Shown: positions 39,301 to 48,615 of the stretch, in pieces
Numbering within the stretch: position 1 is the first letter of the stretch
Layout: every line of letters starts with the position of its first letter
Assembly (NCBI GenBank): GCA_934661195.1
Contig: CAKUJD010000007.1
Coordinates: 1-64,000, forward strand
Reading direction: 5' to 3'
DNA: 64,000 nucleotides
Source: an uncultured Muribaculaceae bacterium
GTDB taxonomy: Bacteria > Bacteroidota > Bacteroidia > Bacteroidales > Muribaculaceae
Program-made: the position numbers and the translations under genes
Notes under the pieces: generated by a model
The model's input: only the letters and a program-made list of their open reading frames with translations
Told to the model about the DNA's origin: nothing
Database searches by the model: none

Positions 39301-39425
39301 TGTTGTTGCGATCAGTACAAAGATACAAATTTGAAAGCAATTCACAACACGTTCAAGAGCAGTTGAAATCGGTTGTTGGTTGTTGCGATCAGTACAAAGA
39401 TACAAATTTGAGAGCAATACGAAGA
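36376..39425 (-). CRISPR. CRISPR array, 40 repeats of 47 bp and 39 spacers
   Basis: I counted 40 repeat starts from 36376 to 39379, spaced 76-78 bp apart (mostly 77), giving 39 spacers of 29-31 bp. Plus-strand repeats begin GTTGTTGCGATC and end TTCACAAC. In crRNA sense (minus strand) they begin GTTGTGAATTGC, which pairs with the tracrRNA anti-repeat, so crRNAs are read from right to left. All repeats look identical except the rightmost (39379-39425), which diverges after its 33rd base. Each repeat carries GTTG-N19-TATCTTTG in crRNA sense. Spacers 37 and 38 are identical, and spacers 15 and 29 are related to each other. Confidence 0.97.
39379..39425 (-). repeat. Degenerate terminal CRISPR repeat
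   Basis: The first 33 plus-strand bases match the consensus; the last 14 differ at several positions. In crRNA sense this is the most upstream repeat. The part that pairs with tracrRNA has decayed, while TATCTTTG is intact. The -33-like GTTG is replaced. Confidence 0.9.
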
Positions 39426-39515
39426 GGGATAATGGAGTTTTGGTGTTAATCTTGTGCGTTGATTTTGTGGTGAGGCCGCGCGCGTGGGGGCGTTGATTTA
39501 ATCTGTCTTTTATTT

Positions 39516-39770
39516 ATGGGAACATTTCAGAAATTGCTGGCCGAGGTGCCGCAGGAAATCAGGAAAGAAGTAGATATGGAGTTTGCCGTGTCCGACCGTT
39601 TGTGTGCCATAATGGAGCGGCGTGGCATTTCGGTGGGGCAGCTTGCGCATGACATGGGCGTGCGTCCGAGCACTGTCAGGAAGAGGATCAGCGGCCAGTA
39701 CGATTTCGCGCTCAGCACGTTGGCGCGGCTGTCGGTGATTTTTGGCGAGGAGCTAATAATCGTGCCGTAA
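39516..39770 (+). CDS. Small XRE-family helix-turn-helix protein
   Basis: An 84-aa protein whose residues about 30-80 form a Cro/C1-type HTH: IMERRGISVGQLAHDMGVRPSTVRKRISGQ. It resembles antitoxin-like regulators (HigA type), but there is no toxin gene beside it. It lies 90 bp beyond the degenerate end of the CRISPR array. Whether it affects the array is unknown. The sequence between array and gene has no clear promoter. Confidence 0.75.
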   Translation: MGTFQKLLAEVPQEIRKEVDMEFAVSDRLCAIMERRGISVGQLAHDMGVRPSTVRKRISGQYDFALSTLARLSVIFGEELIIVP

Positions 39771-39853
39771 CACATGCTTGTGGCCTAAGTGGCTGTGGCG
39801 CCACTTCGGCTGGGGACAAAAATTGCCGTTTTCGCTCAATTTTGTGGACATGG

Positions 39854-39885
39854 GTTGCGTTTCTATATTATAATAAGTAACTTTG
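39854..39885 (+). promoter_or_regulatory. Promoter very close to a start codon (GTTG-N20-TAACTTTG)
   Basis: GTTG (39854-39857), 20 bp, then TAACTTTG (39878-39885). The ATG of the next gene is at 39892, only 6 bp past the box, so the transcript would have almost no leader. Confidence 0.65.
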
Positions 39886-39891
39886 CCAGTT

Positions 39892-41238
39892 ATGAGGAAG
39901 GTATTTGTCACAGTTTTGGCTATGGTCATGGCGGCTGGCGCTGTCAGGGCTCAGGTTGCATTTACGGGTGCAAGCAAGGCCGTGTATGATGAGGCTCCGG
40001 CTGCCAGCACGGGCTTGAACCACATTTATGTGCTCAACGGCTCGGCCGGTGTGGGCATGACCTACACTGCCGCCAGCGATCAGACGCCCGTGGTGTGGTA
40101 CGCCTACGGCAGCAGTGGCGGCGCGTATGCCACTCAGATTGACGGCATTGAGCGCAATGGCCGCGAAACCGTGCTGCGCCAAGTGAAGCCCGATTGCGGC
40201 TACATAATTGAGGAGGGCACCAAGCGCACCTATGTGTGGGTGGCCGACTACAGCGCGCATGCGCTCAACTTGCAGTCGGTGGAGGCCGCCACGGCTTCCG
40301 ACTGCGGCACGGCCACGCTGAATGTGGCCGGCAGTGGCAGCGACCTGGAGTATTACACCATCACTGGTGTGCGCAAGGTGCTCGACCGCCAGCTCAAGCT
40401 CGCCTACCGCTCGCTTGAATGGAGCGACGACCAAAGCCAGTGGGTGGAGAAGGCCGAGGAGGAGTCCTACGAGTCGTTCAAGCCCACGATGGTGGTGCCT
40501 GCACCGCTGTGCAACACCGAGTTCACCCTGACGGGCGACAAGTTTTTGCGCTTCTGGGGCAGTGAGCAGTCGGTGTCGAGCGGCACCTACACCACCGCAG
40601 CGGTAGACGTGCGCACCACGGCCGTGCAGGAGACGCGTGACAACGACAATGAGCGCAAAGACGACGGCCAGACGGCCATGGGCGGCTCGGCCCCTGTGAA
40701 AATCACATTCACGTCGCACAGCACCGACGCTGTGGTCTACAAGGAGTGGCAGATGGCCACCGACCCCGACTTCAACAGCATTCAGCTGCGCCTCAACCAA
40801 GACGAGGTGGAGCAGACGTTTGAGGACGCCGGCACATTCTACTGGCGCTTCATCGGCTCGAACTCCGACGGCTCGTGCACCGCCACAGGCGAGACCTACA
40901 CGGTGAGCATCGGCACATCGGAACTGCTGTGTCCCAACGCCTTCACCCCCGGCACCAGCGAGGGCGTGAATGATGTGTGGAAGGTGTCCTACAAGTCGAT
41001 AGTGCAGTTCCACTGCTGGATATTCAACCGCTGGGGCAACAAGATTATTGAGCTCAACGACCCCTCGCAGGGTTGGGACGGCCGCTACCGCGGCAAGCTG
41101 GTGGACACTGGCGTGTACTACTACGTGATTGAGGCCCGTGGCGCCGACGGCAAAAACTACAAGCTGAAGGGCGACATCAACATCATCCGCTACAAGCAGG
41201 GCCTAAACGGCTCCACAGGCGGCACTCAAGGCGACTGA
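39892..41238 (+). CDS. Secreted protein with T9SS type B (gliding-motility-associated) C-terminal domain
   Basis: The 448-aa product has a signal peptide (residues 1-21, ending AVRAQ). A middle of unknown function contains Ig-like beta-rich stretches. Its C-terminal ~85 residues are CPNAFTP...NDVW, IFNRWGN.I and a GVYYYVIEARGADGK ending. That ending is the CHU_C/type B sorting domain, which directs export through the type IX secretion system. The protein is therefore expected on the cell surface or outside. ATG 39892 starts the signal peptide. A TTG nine bases upstream is in frame but less likely. A transglycosylase gene follows on the same strand. Confidence 0.85.
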   Translation: MRKVFVTVLAMVMAAGAVRAQVAFTGASKAVYDEAPAASTGLNHIYVLNGSAGVGMTYTAASDQTPVVWYAYGSSGGAYATQIDGIERNGRETVLRQVKPDCGYIIEEGTKRTYVWVADYSAHALNLQSVEAATASDCGTATLNVAGSGSDLEYYTITGVRKVLDRQLKLAYRSLEWSDDQSQWVEKAEEESYESFKPTMVVPAPLCNTEFTLTGDKFLRFWGSEQSVSSGTYTTAAVDVRTTAVQETRDNDNERKDDGQTAMGGSAPVKITFTSHSTDAVVYKEWQMATDPDFNSIQLRLNQDEVEQTFEDAGTFYWRFIGSNSDGSCTATGETYTVSIGTSELLCPNAFTPGTSEGVNDVWKVSYKSIVQFHCWIFNRWGNKIIELNDPSQGWDGRYRGKLVDTGVYYYVIEARGADGKNYKLKGDINIIRYKQGLNGSTGGTQGD

Positions 41239-41372
41239 TGCCTGGAGCCTTGCCTCGTGGGTGTGAGAAGCATAACAACTGGAGCGCGGCGCGCCCTCCG
41301 GTGCCAAGCCGCTGGTGGCGTGGCAAGGGGGTGCGGCGCGCCGTGCATATACTAAAAAAGACAGAAAGAAAT

Positions 41373-42335
41373 ATGAAAAGAAATGCAATATTGCCGCTTG
41401 TGGCCGCTGCGGCCTGTGTGGCGCCTTGCGTGGCGCAGACCAATGCGTCGGCCACCTACCGCGGCCATGAGGCGGCTGTGTTTGCCGTGAAGTCCAACCC
41501 CACGGTGCCGCTGAAGATGACCTTTTGCGGCGACACGGTTGACCTCGACCGCCTCGACATGTTTGAGCGGCTCGACCGCGAGCTCACCTCGGTGGTGTAT
41601 GCCCACACGGGCACGCTGCTGTGCCTGAAGCGCGCCAACCGCTATTTTCCCGCGCTCGACTCAACGCTGCGCGCCAACGGGGTGCCGCTCGACTTCCTCT
41701 ACCTGGCGTGCACCGAGAGCACAATGGACTGCAACGCCTATTCGCCGGCCCACGCCGCCGGGCTGTGGCAGCTGCTGGCCGCCACAGCCCGCCAGTATGG
41801 CCTGGAGGTGAACGGTGAGGTTGACGAGCGCTACGACCCCGAAAAGTCGACCGTGGCCGCCTGCCGCTATCTCAAGGCAGCCTACCGCAAATATGGTCAC
41901 TGGGCCACTGTGGCGGCAAGCTACAATGCCGGCATGGGACGCATATCGGGCGAACTCGAGCGCCAGCTTGAGTCAAACTCGTTTGACCTCTACCTCAACA
42001 GCGAGACGTCGCGCTACGTGTTTCGCATCATGGCCTACAAGACGCTGCTGGCCGACCCCAAGCGCTTTGGCTACCGCCTGACGCGCCAGCAGCTGTACCA
42101 GACGGTGCGCTGCACCACCGACACCGTGAGCGGCCCTGTGGCCAGCTGGCCGCAGTGGGCCAAGGCTCACGGCATCACCTATGCGCAGCTGCGCGAGGCC
42201 AATCCGTGGATACGCGCCAGCCGGCTCTCCAACCAGCAGCACCGCCGCTACTGCGTGCGCATTCCGCTGGCCGACGACCTTTACCGCTCGCGCCGCCATT
42301 ATTCGGCCTACAATCCCGCCTGGGTGGTGGAGTGA
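41373..42335 (+). CDS. Membrane-associated lytic transglycosylase (SLT domain, MltD-like)
   Basis: A 320-aa exported enzyme that cleaves the MurNAc-GlcNAc bond of peptidoglycan. The signal peptide is residues 1-21 (ending CVAQ). The SLT core shows LACTESTM with the catalytic Glu115, then [29 protein letters not shown] and [10 protein letters not shown] LysM domain is not obvious, though the C-terminal ~60 residues ([10 protein letters not shown]) look LysM-like. ATG 41373 was chosen. The longer upstream reading lacks a signal peptide. Confidence 0.9.
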   Translation: MKRNAILPLVAAAACVAPCVAQTNASATYRGHEAAVFAVKSNPTVPLKMTFCGDTVDLDRLDMFERLDRELTSVVYAHTGTLLCLKRANRYFPALDSTLRANGVPLDFLYLACTESTMDCNAYSPAHAAGLWQLLAATARQYGLEVNGEVDERYDPEKSTVAACRYLKAAYRKYGHWATVAASYNAGMGRISGELERQLESNSFDLYLNSETSRYVFRIMAYKTLLADPKRFGYRLTRQQLYQTVRCTTDTVSGPVASWPQWAKAHGITYAQLREANPWIRASRLSNQQHRRYCVRIPLADDLYRSRRHYSAYNPAWVVE

Positions 42336-42387
42336 GCGGAGGCAAACAGCGACAAAAAAAGAATTAAACGACAAAATAGCATAATCA

Positions 42388-45225
42388 ATGAAAATTGGCG
42401 ACAAAGAGGTGGACTGCGTGAGCGTGCTGGGCGCGCGAGTGCACAACCTGAAAAATATCGACGTCGACATTCCGCACCACAGCCTTACGGTGATCACGGG
42501 ACTCAGCGGCAGCGGCAAGTCGTCGCTGGCCTTCGACACGATTTTTGCCGAGGGGCAGCGGCGCTACCTTGAGACGTTTTCGGCCTATGCCCGCAACATG
42601 CTGGGCGTGCTCGAGCGCCCCGACGTTGACAAAATCTCGGGCCTGAATCCCGTGATTTCGATAGGGCAGAAGACCGTCAACAAAAATCCGCGGAGCACCA
42701 TCGGCACCACCACCGAGGTCTACGACTACCTGCGCCTGCTGTTTGCGCGCGTGGGCGACGCCTACTCCTACCTGTCGGGCAAGAAGATGGTGAAGTATTC
42801 GGTCGACAAAATTCTCGACCTGATTCTTGACCGCTACGACGGCCGCAAAATCTACATCCTTGCACCGCTGGTGAAGAACCGCAAGGGGCACTACAAAGAC
42901 CTGTTTGAACAACTGCGCAAAAAAGGATACATGAATGTGCGCGTCGACGGCGAGGTGAAGGAAATCACCTTCGGCATGAAGCTCGACCGCTACCGCAACC
43001 ACGACATCCAGCTGGTGGTGGACCGCCTGCGCGTGGCCCGCAAAGACGAGGCCCGCCTGCGCGACACGGTGGAGCTCACCTTCAAGCAGGGAGGCAACCA
43101 ACTGATGGTGCTCGATGCCGAAAGCGGCGAGCTGGGCTACTACAGCAAGTCGCTCATGGACCCCGACACGGGCCTGTCGTATATGGAGCCGGCGCCACAC
43201 AACTTCTCGTTCAATTCGCCGCAGGGCGCCTGCCACCGCTGCAAGGGACTGGGCTACGTCAACATCATCGACCGCGAGAAGGTGATGCCCGACCTGTCGC
43301 TCTCGATTCGCAAGGGTGGCATTCTGCCGCTGGGCAAATACAAGAACGCACTCATATTCTGGCAGGTGCAGGCCATTTGCGAGAAGTATGGAGTCACGCT
43401 CGACACACCGCTCGCCAGTGTGCCCGATGAGGCCATCGACGAGATTATGAACGGCACCGACGAGCGCCTGCCCATCAAGACAGAGACCATGAGCACGAGC
43501 AACTATTTCCTGTCGTACGACGGACTGGTGAAATATCTTGAGCTGCAGAAAAGCGACGACTCGCCTAATCAGGCCCAGAAGTGGGCCGGGCAGTTCTTTT
43601 CGCGCGCCGTGTGCCCCGAGTGCCAAGGCGACCGCCTAAACCGCGAGGCGCTGCACTTCCGCGTCAACGGCAAGAACATCGCCCAACTCGCCTCGATGGA
43701 CATATCGGAGCTGCGCGAGTGGATGGCCGACCTGCACAATCATCTGCCCGAGCCCAAGTGGAAGGTGGCCGAGCAGATAGTGAAGGAGATTGACGGCCGC
43801 CTCGGCTTTATGCTCGATGTGGGCCTCGACTATGTGTCGCTCAACCGCAGTTCGGCATCGCTCTCGGGCGGCGAGAGCCAGCGCATACGCCTGGCTACGC
43901 AAATCGGGTCGCAGCTGGTGAATGTGCTCTACATCCTCGATGAGCCCAGCATTGGTCTGCACCAGCGCGACAACCAGCGGCTCATCGACTCGCTTAAGAA
44001 GCTGCGCGACGAGGGCAACACCGTGATAGTGGTGGAGCACGACAAGGACATGATGCTCGAAGCCGACTATGTGGTCGACATCGGCCCCAAGGCGGGGCGC
44101 AAGGGCGGCAACGTGGTGTTTGCCGGTACTCCCGCCCAGATGCTCGCCAGCCACACCATCACGGCCGATTATCTGAACGGCACGCGCAGCATACCCGTTC
44201 CCGCCACTCGGCGCGAGGGCAACGGCCATTGGCTGTCGCTGCACGGCTGCTGCGGTAACAATCTGAAAAACGTGGACGTTACGCTGCCTTTGGGCACGTT
44301 TGTTTGCGTCACCGGGGTGTCGGGCAGCGGCAAGTCGAGCCTCATAAATGGCACGCTTCAACCCATTCTGAGTCAAAAATTCTACCGCTCCCTTACCGAG
44401 CCTCTTAAATACACCAGTGTGGAGGGCTTGGAGTGGGTCGACAAAGTGGTCACCGTCGACCAGTCGCCGCTTGGCCGCACGCCGCGCTCCAATCCCGCCA
44501 CCTACACGGGCGTGTTTGCCGACATCCGCAATGTGTTTGTCAATCTGCCCGAATCCAAAATACGCGGCTACAAGCCCGGCCGCTTCTCGTTCAACATCTC
44601 TGGCGGCCGCTGCGAGGTGTGCAAGGGCAACGGCTACAAGACGGTGGAGATGAATTTCCTGCCCGATGTGCTGGTGCCGTGCGAGGAGTGCGGCGGCAAG
44701 CGCTACAACCGCGAGACGCTTGAGGTGAAGTTCAAGGGAAAGTCGATAGCCGATGTGCTCGACATGACCATCAATCAGGCCGTGGAGTTTTTTGAGGCCA
44801 TTCCTTCGATTCTCAATAAAATCAAAGTGCTGCAGGATGTGGGCTTGGGCTACATCAAACTCGGGCAGCCGTCGAGCACTCTGTCGGGCGGCGAGAGCCA
44901 GCGCGTGAAGCTGGCTGCCGAGCTGTCGAAGCGCGACACTGGCAAGACTGTCTATATTCTCGATGAGCCGACCACGGGTCTGCACTTCGAGGACATCAAC
45001 ATTCTTCTGGGTGTGCTTAATCGTCTTGTCCAAAAAGGCAACACTGTGATCGTGATTGAGCACAATCTGGATGTGATAAAATGTGCCGACTACATCATCG
45101 ACATGGGCCCTGAGGGCGGCCGCAATGGCGGTAGGGTGGTGGCCTGCGGCACCCCCGAGGAGGTGGCCGAAAACCAGGCTTCGGTCACCGCAAAATTCAT
45201 TAAGCAAGAATTGCAGGCCAGATAA
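42388..45225 (+). CDS. uvrA: Excinuclease ABC subunit A
   Basis: A 945-aa DNA damage sensor of nucleotide excision repair. Two ABC ATPase modules are visible: Walker [11 protein letters not shown] and [10 protein letters not shown], and signatures [11 protein letters not shown] and [11 protein letters not shown]. Zinc-binding CxxC pairs are present (CHRCKGLGY and CEVCKGNGY...CEECGG). Length and order match the family. A strong terminator follows 20 bp downstream. Confidence 0.98.
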   Translation: MKIGDKEVDCVSVLGARVHNLKNIDVDIPHHSLTVITGLSGSGKSSLAFDTIFAEGQRRYLETFSAYARNMLGVLERPDVDKISGLNPVISIGQKTVNKNPRSTIGTTTEVYDYLRLLFARVGDAYSYLSGKKMVKYSVDKILDLILDRYDGRKIYILAPLVKNRKGHYKDLFEQLRKKGYMNVRVDGEVKEITFGMKLDRYRNHDIQLVVDRLRVARKDEARLRDTVELTFKQGGNQLMVLDAESGELGYYSKSLMDPDTGLSYMEPAPHNFSFNSPQGACHRCKGLGYVNIIDREKVMPDLSLSIRKGGILPLGKYKNALIFWQVQAICEKYGVTLDTPLASVPDEAIDEIMNGTDERLPIKTETMSTSNYFLSYDGLVKYLELQKSDDSPNQAQKWAGQFFSRAVCPECQGDRLNREALHFRVNGKNIAQLASMDISELREWMADLHNHLPEPKWKVAEQIVKEIDGRLGFMLDVGLDYVSLNRSSASLSGGESQRIRLATQIGSQLVNVLYILDEPSIGLHQRDNQRLIDSLKKLRDEGNTVIVVEHDKDMMLEADYVVDIGPKAGRKGGNVVFAGTPAQMLASHTITADYLNGTRSIPVPATRREGNGHWLSLHGCCGNNLKNVDVTLPLGTFVCVTGVSGSGKSSLINGTLQPILSQKFYRSLTEPLKYTSVEGLEWVDKVVTVDQSPLGRTPRSNPATYTGVFADIRNVFVNLPESKIRGYKPGRFSFNISGGRCEVCKGNGYKTVEMNFLPDVLVPCEECGGKRYNRETLEVKFKGKSIADVLDMTINQAVEFFEAIPSILNKIKVLQDVGLGYIKLGQPSSTLSGGESQRVKLAAELSKRDTGKTVYILDEPTTGLHFEDINILLGVLNRLVQKGNTVIVIEHNLDVIKCADYIIDMGPEGGRNGGRVVACGTPEEVAENQASVTAKFIKQELQAR

Positions 45226-45244
45226 TTTCCTGGTCAATATCGTA

Positions 45245-45288
45245 GGCGCTCCGGTGGTGGTTCAGTTACTGCCGGAGCGCCTTTTTTA
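45245..45288 (+). terminator. uvrA terminator
   Basis: GGCGCTCCGG (45245-45254) pairs with CCGGAGCGCC (45272-45281), followed by TTTTTTAT. Confidence 0.95.
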
Positions 45289-45999
45289 TGCTCGTTTGCC
45301 ACACAGATTGTGGCAAGAAACGGGCATTTTTTATTTTTCTGAGCCTTTTCCATAATGGAATAGGGAAGGGGAGTGCTGTGTGCGTAACTGCATTGAAATG
45401 CAGTGCTTTGGCTGCTGCCGTAGGCACTGCTTGACCCTTGCTCAATGCCTTCAGATTTTGATGCGCGTGCAGTTGGCTGATTTAAAAATCAAAACGGTAA
45501 GGAAAATGCGATAAAATGTAATGACTACAAAATAGGTAAGTTTACCATCGTTAAATAACGCTGAATTTACGCTTGTGAATGCAAATGTAAATAGAATCAC
45601 AAATCGCCGAGCGGCATTATTAAAATACGCAAACCGATGTATTTGCAAAAATAAAATGAGAATTAGGCAAAACGGGCTATCTTAATAATGTGAATTTGCA
45701 AACACATAATTTACAAAGTAATTAAAAATGCTTGTTAACACTTATTAGTGTAGAGTATATATGGCTATATACTAGATTGTTAGCCATTAGATATTAAAGT
45801 ACTAAATTACGCTACTTGCACAATTTTCCCATTTCGCCAACCACTATGGTGCTAATGGCGTGCAGTGCGCTGTAATGCAGTAAAATGCCCATGAACCTTA
45901 AATGTTTATTGTAACTCACGTATTTGTAAATGCAAACGCATCCCTAATTTCACCAATTGAGGACGCAAACAGTCGCTACACACATTTATAATCTAAAAT
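45289..45999. other. AT-rich non-coding interval upstream of an HTH regulator
   Basis: About 700 bp without a credible gene, strikingly more AT-rich than the flanks. It holds several scattered copies of a motif around ATTTGCAAA / TTTGTAAATGCAAA (near 45577, 45638, 45690 and 45920). These could be binding sites. The stop-rich frames have no family features. Confidence 0.55.
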
Positions 46000-46036
46000 T
46001 TTGTTTTTTCAACCATATGCCCTAAATTTGCATATG
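46000..46036 (+). promoter_or_regulatory. Promoter with overlapping palindromic operator
   Basis: TTTG (46000-46003), exactly 19 bp, then TAAATTTG (46023-46030) is a perfect promoter. A perfect inverted repeat CATATGC-N9-GCATATG (46014-46036) covers the -7 box. This is the expected layout for repression by the HTH protein encoded 27 bp downstream. Confidence 0.75.
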
Positions 46037-46062
46037 TGAAATTTGAATACGTTAATTGAGTT

Positions 46063-46632
46063 ATGGACATAGTTTCGCGTTTAAAACACTTCTTGGAGAC
46101 CAACGGAATCACCAATTCGCTCTTTGCCGACACTTGTGGCATAGCGCGCCCCACCTTGTCGCAGCTGCTTAACGGCCGCAACAGGCGCGTTAGCGATGAG
46201 ATTTTGGCCAAGATACACAAAGCTTACCCCACCCTCAACATCATGTGGCTTATGTTTGGCGATGGTGACATGATTGGTCCAAATGCGAACACCGGCAATG
46301 GCGGTGGCGCATCGTCAACCGGTGCAGACTTTGCTGCTCAGGCCGGGGCCGACGGGGCCATCGAGGAGCCTAATTCCCGAGCAATGCAATCCATAATGTT
46401 CGACGACGCCGACCCCGATCCAGTGGCTGCCGATGTCCCTCAAGGCGAGGTCCAGCCCCCTGTGCGCGATGCCGCCCCGGCCGCATCGCTCAGTGCTGCC
46501 CTGCAAGATTTGGCCCGCCGCGGAGGCCAGATGCCCAGGCCTGCCGCTCCTGTGGCCGATGGGCGCCGCATAGTGAGCATAATGGTGTTTTACAGCGACA
46601 ACAGTTTCGAGACATTCACGCCGCAGTCATGA
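46063..46632 (+). CDS. HTH transcriptional regulator with disordered C-terminal tail
   Basis: A 189-aa protein. The N-terminal ~65 residues are an XRE/CI-type HTH: FLETNGITNSLFADTCGIARPTLSQLLNGR, then the NIMWLMFGDG pattern common in Bacteroidales regulators of this type. The middle (about 70-165) is Gly/Ala/Asp/Pro-rich and probably disordered. The last ~20 residues (IVSIMVFYSDNSFETF) form a short conserved-looking beta end. Autoregulation through the palindrome over its promoter is likely but inferred. Confidence 0.8.
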   Translation: MDIVSRLKHFLETNGITNSLFADTCGIARPTLSQLLNGRNRRVSDEILAKIHKAYPTLNIMWLMFGDGDMIGPNANTGNGGGASSTGADFAAQAGADGAIEEPNSRAMQSIMFDDADPDPVAADVPQGEVQPPVRDAAPAASLSAALQDLARRGGQMPRPAAPVADGRRIVSIMVFYSDNSFETFTPQS

Positions 46633-46677
46633 CGGCTGCGCGCACGCTTTTCTGTAATAATAGATATAAAACGACGG

Positions 46678-46714
46678 CTGCCCGGCCATCTTCTCACCGA
46701 AGAGGCCGGGCAGC
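46678..46714. terminator. Hairpin between convergent genes
   Basis: GCTGCCCGGCC (46678-46688) pairs with GGCCGGGCAGC (46704-46714), and an inner TCTTC/GAAGA pair extends it. Short T-rich stretches lie on both sides. It probably terminates the HTH gene from one side and pyrD from the other. Confidence 0.75.
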
Positions 46715-46774
46715 TGTTAGTTTTCCCCTTATAATAATGTGTGCGTTGGCGTCGGCTATTGCCGCATGGCTCGG

Positions 46775-47686
46775 CTATTGCCGCATGGCGCCCACAAGTT
46801 GGCGCGCACTTTGCAGGCCGTGGCGCTCAAGGTAGCTGGCAATGTAGTCAACGGCCTTCACCGTCACCTGCGGGTCGATGAAGTTGGCCGTGCCTATCTG
46901 CACCGCAGTGGCTCCCGCAAGCATGAATTCCACCGCGTCGCGGCCGTTCATGATGCCTCCGAGGCCAATCACGGGAATCCTCACCGCCTGGCTCACCTGC
47001 CACACCATGCGCACCGCAATAGGCCTTATGCATGCGCCCGAAAGGCCGCCTGTGATGGTCGACAGGTAGGGCCTCATCTTCTCCACATCGATGGCCATGC
47101 CCATGAATGTGTTGGTCAGCGACACGGCATCGGCGCCGGCATCCTCCACTGCGCGCGCTATTTCGGTCACATCGGTCACGTTGGGCGTCAGCTTCACTAT
47201 CATAGTGCCGTCGTAGGCCTTGCGGGCCTCGCCCACCACGCTTTGTGCGCCGCTGGTGGTGGTGCCGAAGGTCATGCCGCCCTGCTTCACGTTGGGGCAC
47301 GATATGTTGATCTCCACAGCTGCCACCTTGTCGAGGCCGTTGAGCTTGGCGCACACGGCGGCGTAGTCCTCGGGCTGCGAGCCCGACACGTTCACCACAA
47401 TCTGCGTGTCGATGTCCTTGATGCGCGGATATATGTGCTCAATAAAGTGGTCCACGCCCTTGTTTTGCAGCCCCACGGCATTCAGCATGCCGCTCGGAGT
47501 CTCCACCATGCGTGGATACGGGTTGCCCTCGCGCGCCTTCAGCGTGGTGCCCTTCACCACAATGCCGCCCAGGCGGCTCAGGTCGATGAAGTCGGCAAAC
47601 TCCTCGCCATAGCCGAATGTGCCCGATGCCGTCATCACCGGGTTTTTCAGCCTTAATTTTCCTATTTCAACGCTTAAATCTACCAT
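46775..47686 (-). CDS. pyrD: Dihydroorotate dehydrogenase, catalytic subunit (class 1B)
   Basis: A 303-aa FMN enzyme that oxidises dihydroorotate to orotate in pyrimidine synthesis. Motifs are [13 protein letters not shown] at the start, [13 protein letters not shown] with the catalytic Cys of class 1 enzymes, and [25 protein letters not shown], which holds the FMN phosphate. The adjacent iron-sulfur partner identifies it as the NAD-dependent class 1B. Its start overlaps the end of pyrK by 7 bp, so translation is coupled. Confidence 0.96.
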   Translation of the reverse strand: MVDLSVEIGKLRLKNPVMTASGTFGYGEEFADFIDLSRLGGIVVKGTTLKAREGNPYPRMVETPSGMLNAVGLQNKGVDHFIEHIYPRIKDIDTQIVVNVSGSQPEDYAAVCAKLNGLDKVAAVEINISCPNVKQGGMTFGTTTSGAQSVVGEARKAYDGTMIVKLTPNVTDVTEIARAVEDAGADAVSLTNTFMGMAIDVEKMRPYLSTITGGLSGACIRPIAVRMVWQVSQAVRIPVIGLGGIMNGRDAVEFMLAGATAVQIGTANFIDPQVTVKAVDYIASYLERHGLQSARQLVGAMRQ

Positions 47687-48450
47687 TTCAGTCGTTTTAT
47701 GTTAAACACCGGTCCTTCTTTGCACACACACACGTTGCCGCTGTCGGCTGTGTCTTCCACGCAGCACAGGCATGCGCCCAGGCCGCAGGCCATCATGTTC
47801 TCGAGGCTCACCTCGCAGTCGATGCCGCGCTCAGTGGCAATCTTGGCCACAGCCTTCATCATGGGTTGCGGGCCGCAGCACGCTATGTGGGCCACGTCGC
47901 CCGCGAGTGCGCTGTGCTGTGTCACGAATCCCTTTTCGCCCATCGAGCCGTCTTCGGTGGCCACATGCACCTTGCCGTAGCGCTCAAACAGGTCAAGCTC
48001 CAGCAGGTCGCTCTTCGAGCGGGCGCCCAGCAGGAATTCCACCTCCACGCCGTTGTGACTCATGGCCTTGCCCAGTTCCAGCAGTGGGGCTACGCCCACG
48101 CCGCCGCCCACCAGCAGGGCTTTTCCGCCTTTTGGGGCAGTGTCGAACCCGTGGCCCAGCGGCAGCACCAGGTTCAGCTTGGCTCCCTCGCGGGTTTCGG
48201 TCAGCGCCGCCGTGCCGCAGCCGGCGCGGCGCACCAGCAGCCACAGCTCGTCGCGCTCGTGGTCTACGAAGTTTATCGATATGGGCCGCCGCAGAAAGGT
48301 GCTTTTGGAGTTTGGCACCTCCACTTGCACAAACTGCCCTGGGGCGCACTCTGGCACATGCCCCTCGGCCGGGGTTAGAATCAGCAGCGAGTAGAGCGGC
48401 GATATGCGCTCGTTCTCCACCACTGTGAAGTCCATTTCAAATTTCTTCAT
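47680..48450 (-). CDS. pyrK: Dihydroorotate dehydrogenase electron transfer subunit
   Basis: A 256-aa FAD and 2Fe-2S protein that passes electrons from PyrD to NAD+. It has FLRRPISI (FAD binding), [15 protein letters not shown] (NAD binding) and a C-terminal cysteine cluster [12 protein letters not shown]...CVCKEGPVF for the 2Fe-2S centre. ATG 48450 (MKKFEMDF) is preferred to the in-frame ATG at 48495. A minus-strand TACCTTTG at 48513-48520 is the probable -7 box, lying back to back with the methyltransferase promoter. Confidence 0.95.
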   Translation of the reverse strand: MKKFEMDFTVVENERISPLYSLLILTPAEGHVPECAPGQFVQVEVPNSKSTFLRRPISINFVDHERDELWLLVRRAGCGTAALTETREGAKLNLVLPLGHGFDTAPKGGKALLVGGGVGVAPLLELGKAMSHNGVEVEFLLGARSKSDLLELDLFERYGKVHVATEDGSMGEKGFVTQHSALAGDVAHIACCGPQPMMKAVAKIATERGIDCEVSLENMMACGLGACLCCVEDTADSGNVCVCKEGPVFNIKRLKW

Positions 48451-48562
48451 GTTCACAAATAAAGTTGTGTGGTTTCTTTTAGTGGCGGCAGCCACTGCTG
48501 GCTGCCTTTGTGCAAAGGTAGCAAACTCTGGCCTATTATTTCATATTTTGGTCATCTTTCAT

Positions 48563-48570
48563 TACCTTTG
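48563..48570 (+). promoter_or_regulatory. Probable -7 box (TACCTTTG) for the methyltransferase gene
   Basis: TACCTTTG lies about 45 bp before ATG 48616. The -33 region is weak. A second TACCTTTG, on the minus strand at 48520-48513, faces pyrK, so this 165-bp gap is a divergent promoter region. Confidence 0.45.
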
Positions 48571-48615
48571 TGTGTGAATATTCACCCCATTATTCAATAT
48601 TTTTCCTGGCAGATA

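Noticed and set aside
36405..39334. Many open frames of about 61 codons with nearly the same sequence (LRSVQRYKFESNSQ...)
   Set aside because: They are translations of the CRISPR repeats and spacers; the period is 77 bp and the product has no independent support.
36376..39425. Self-targeting by the array within this window
   Set aside because: Inspection by eye found no spacer matching other parts of the window. A proper search of the genome was not possible.
39516..39770. A toxin-antitoxin pair at the array edge
   Set aside because: Only an HTH protein is present. No toxin-like gene lies on either side, so a pair cannot be claimed.
43636..45237. A 533-codon minus-strand open frame
   Set aside because: It is antisense to uvrA, whose ABC and zinc-finger motifs are unambiguous.
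45451..45648. A 65-codon minus-strand frame in the AT-rich gap
   Set aside because: It has no family similarity, sits in non-coding AT-rich DNA, and its Phe-rich product looks like chance.
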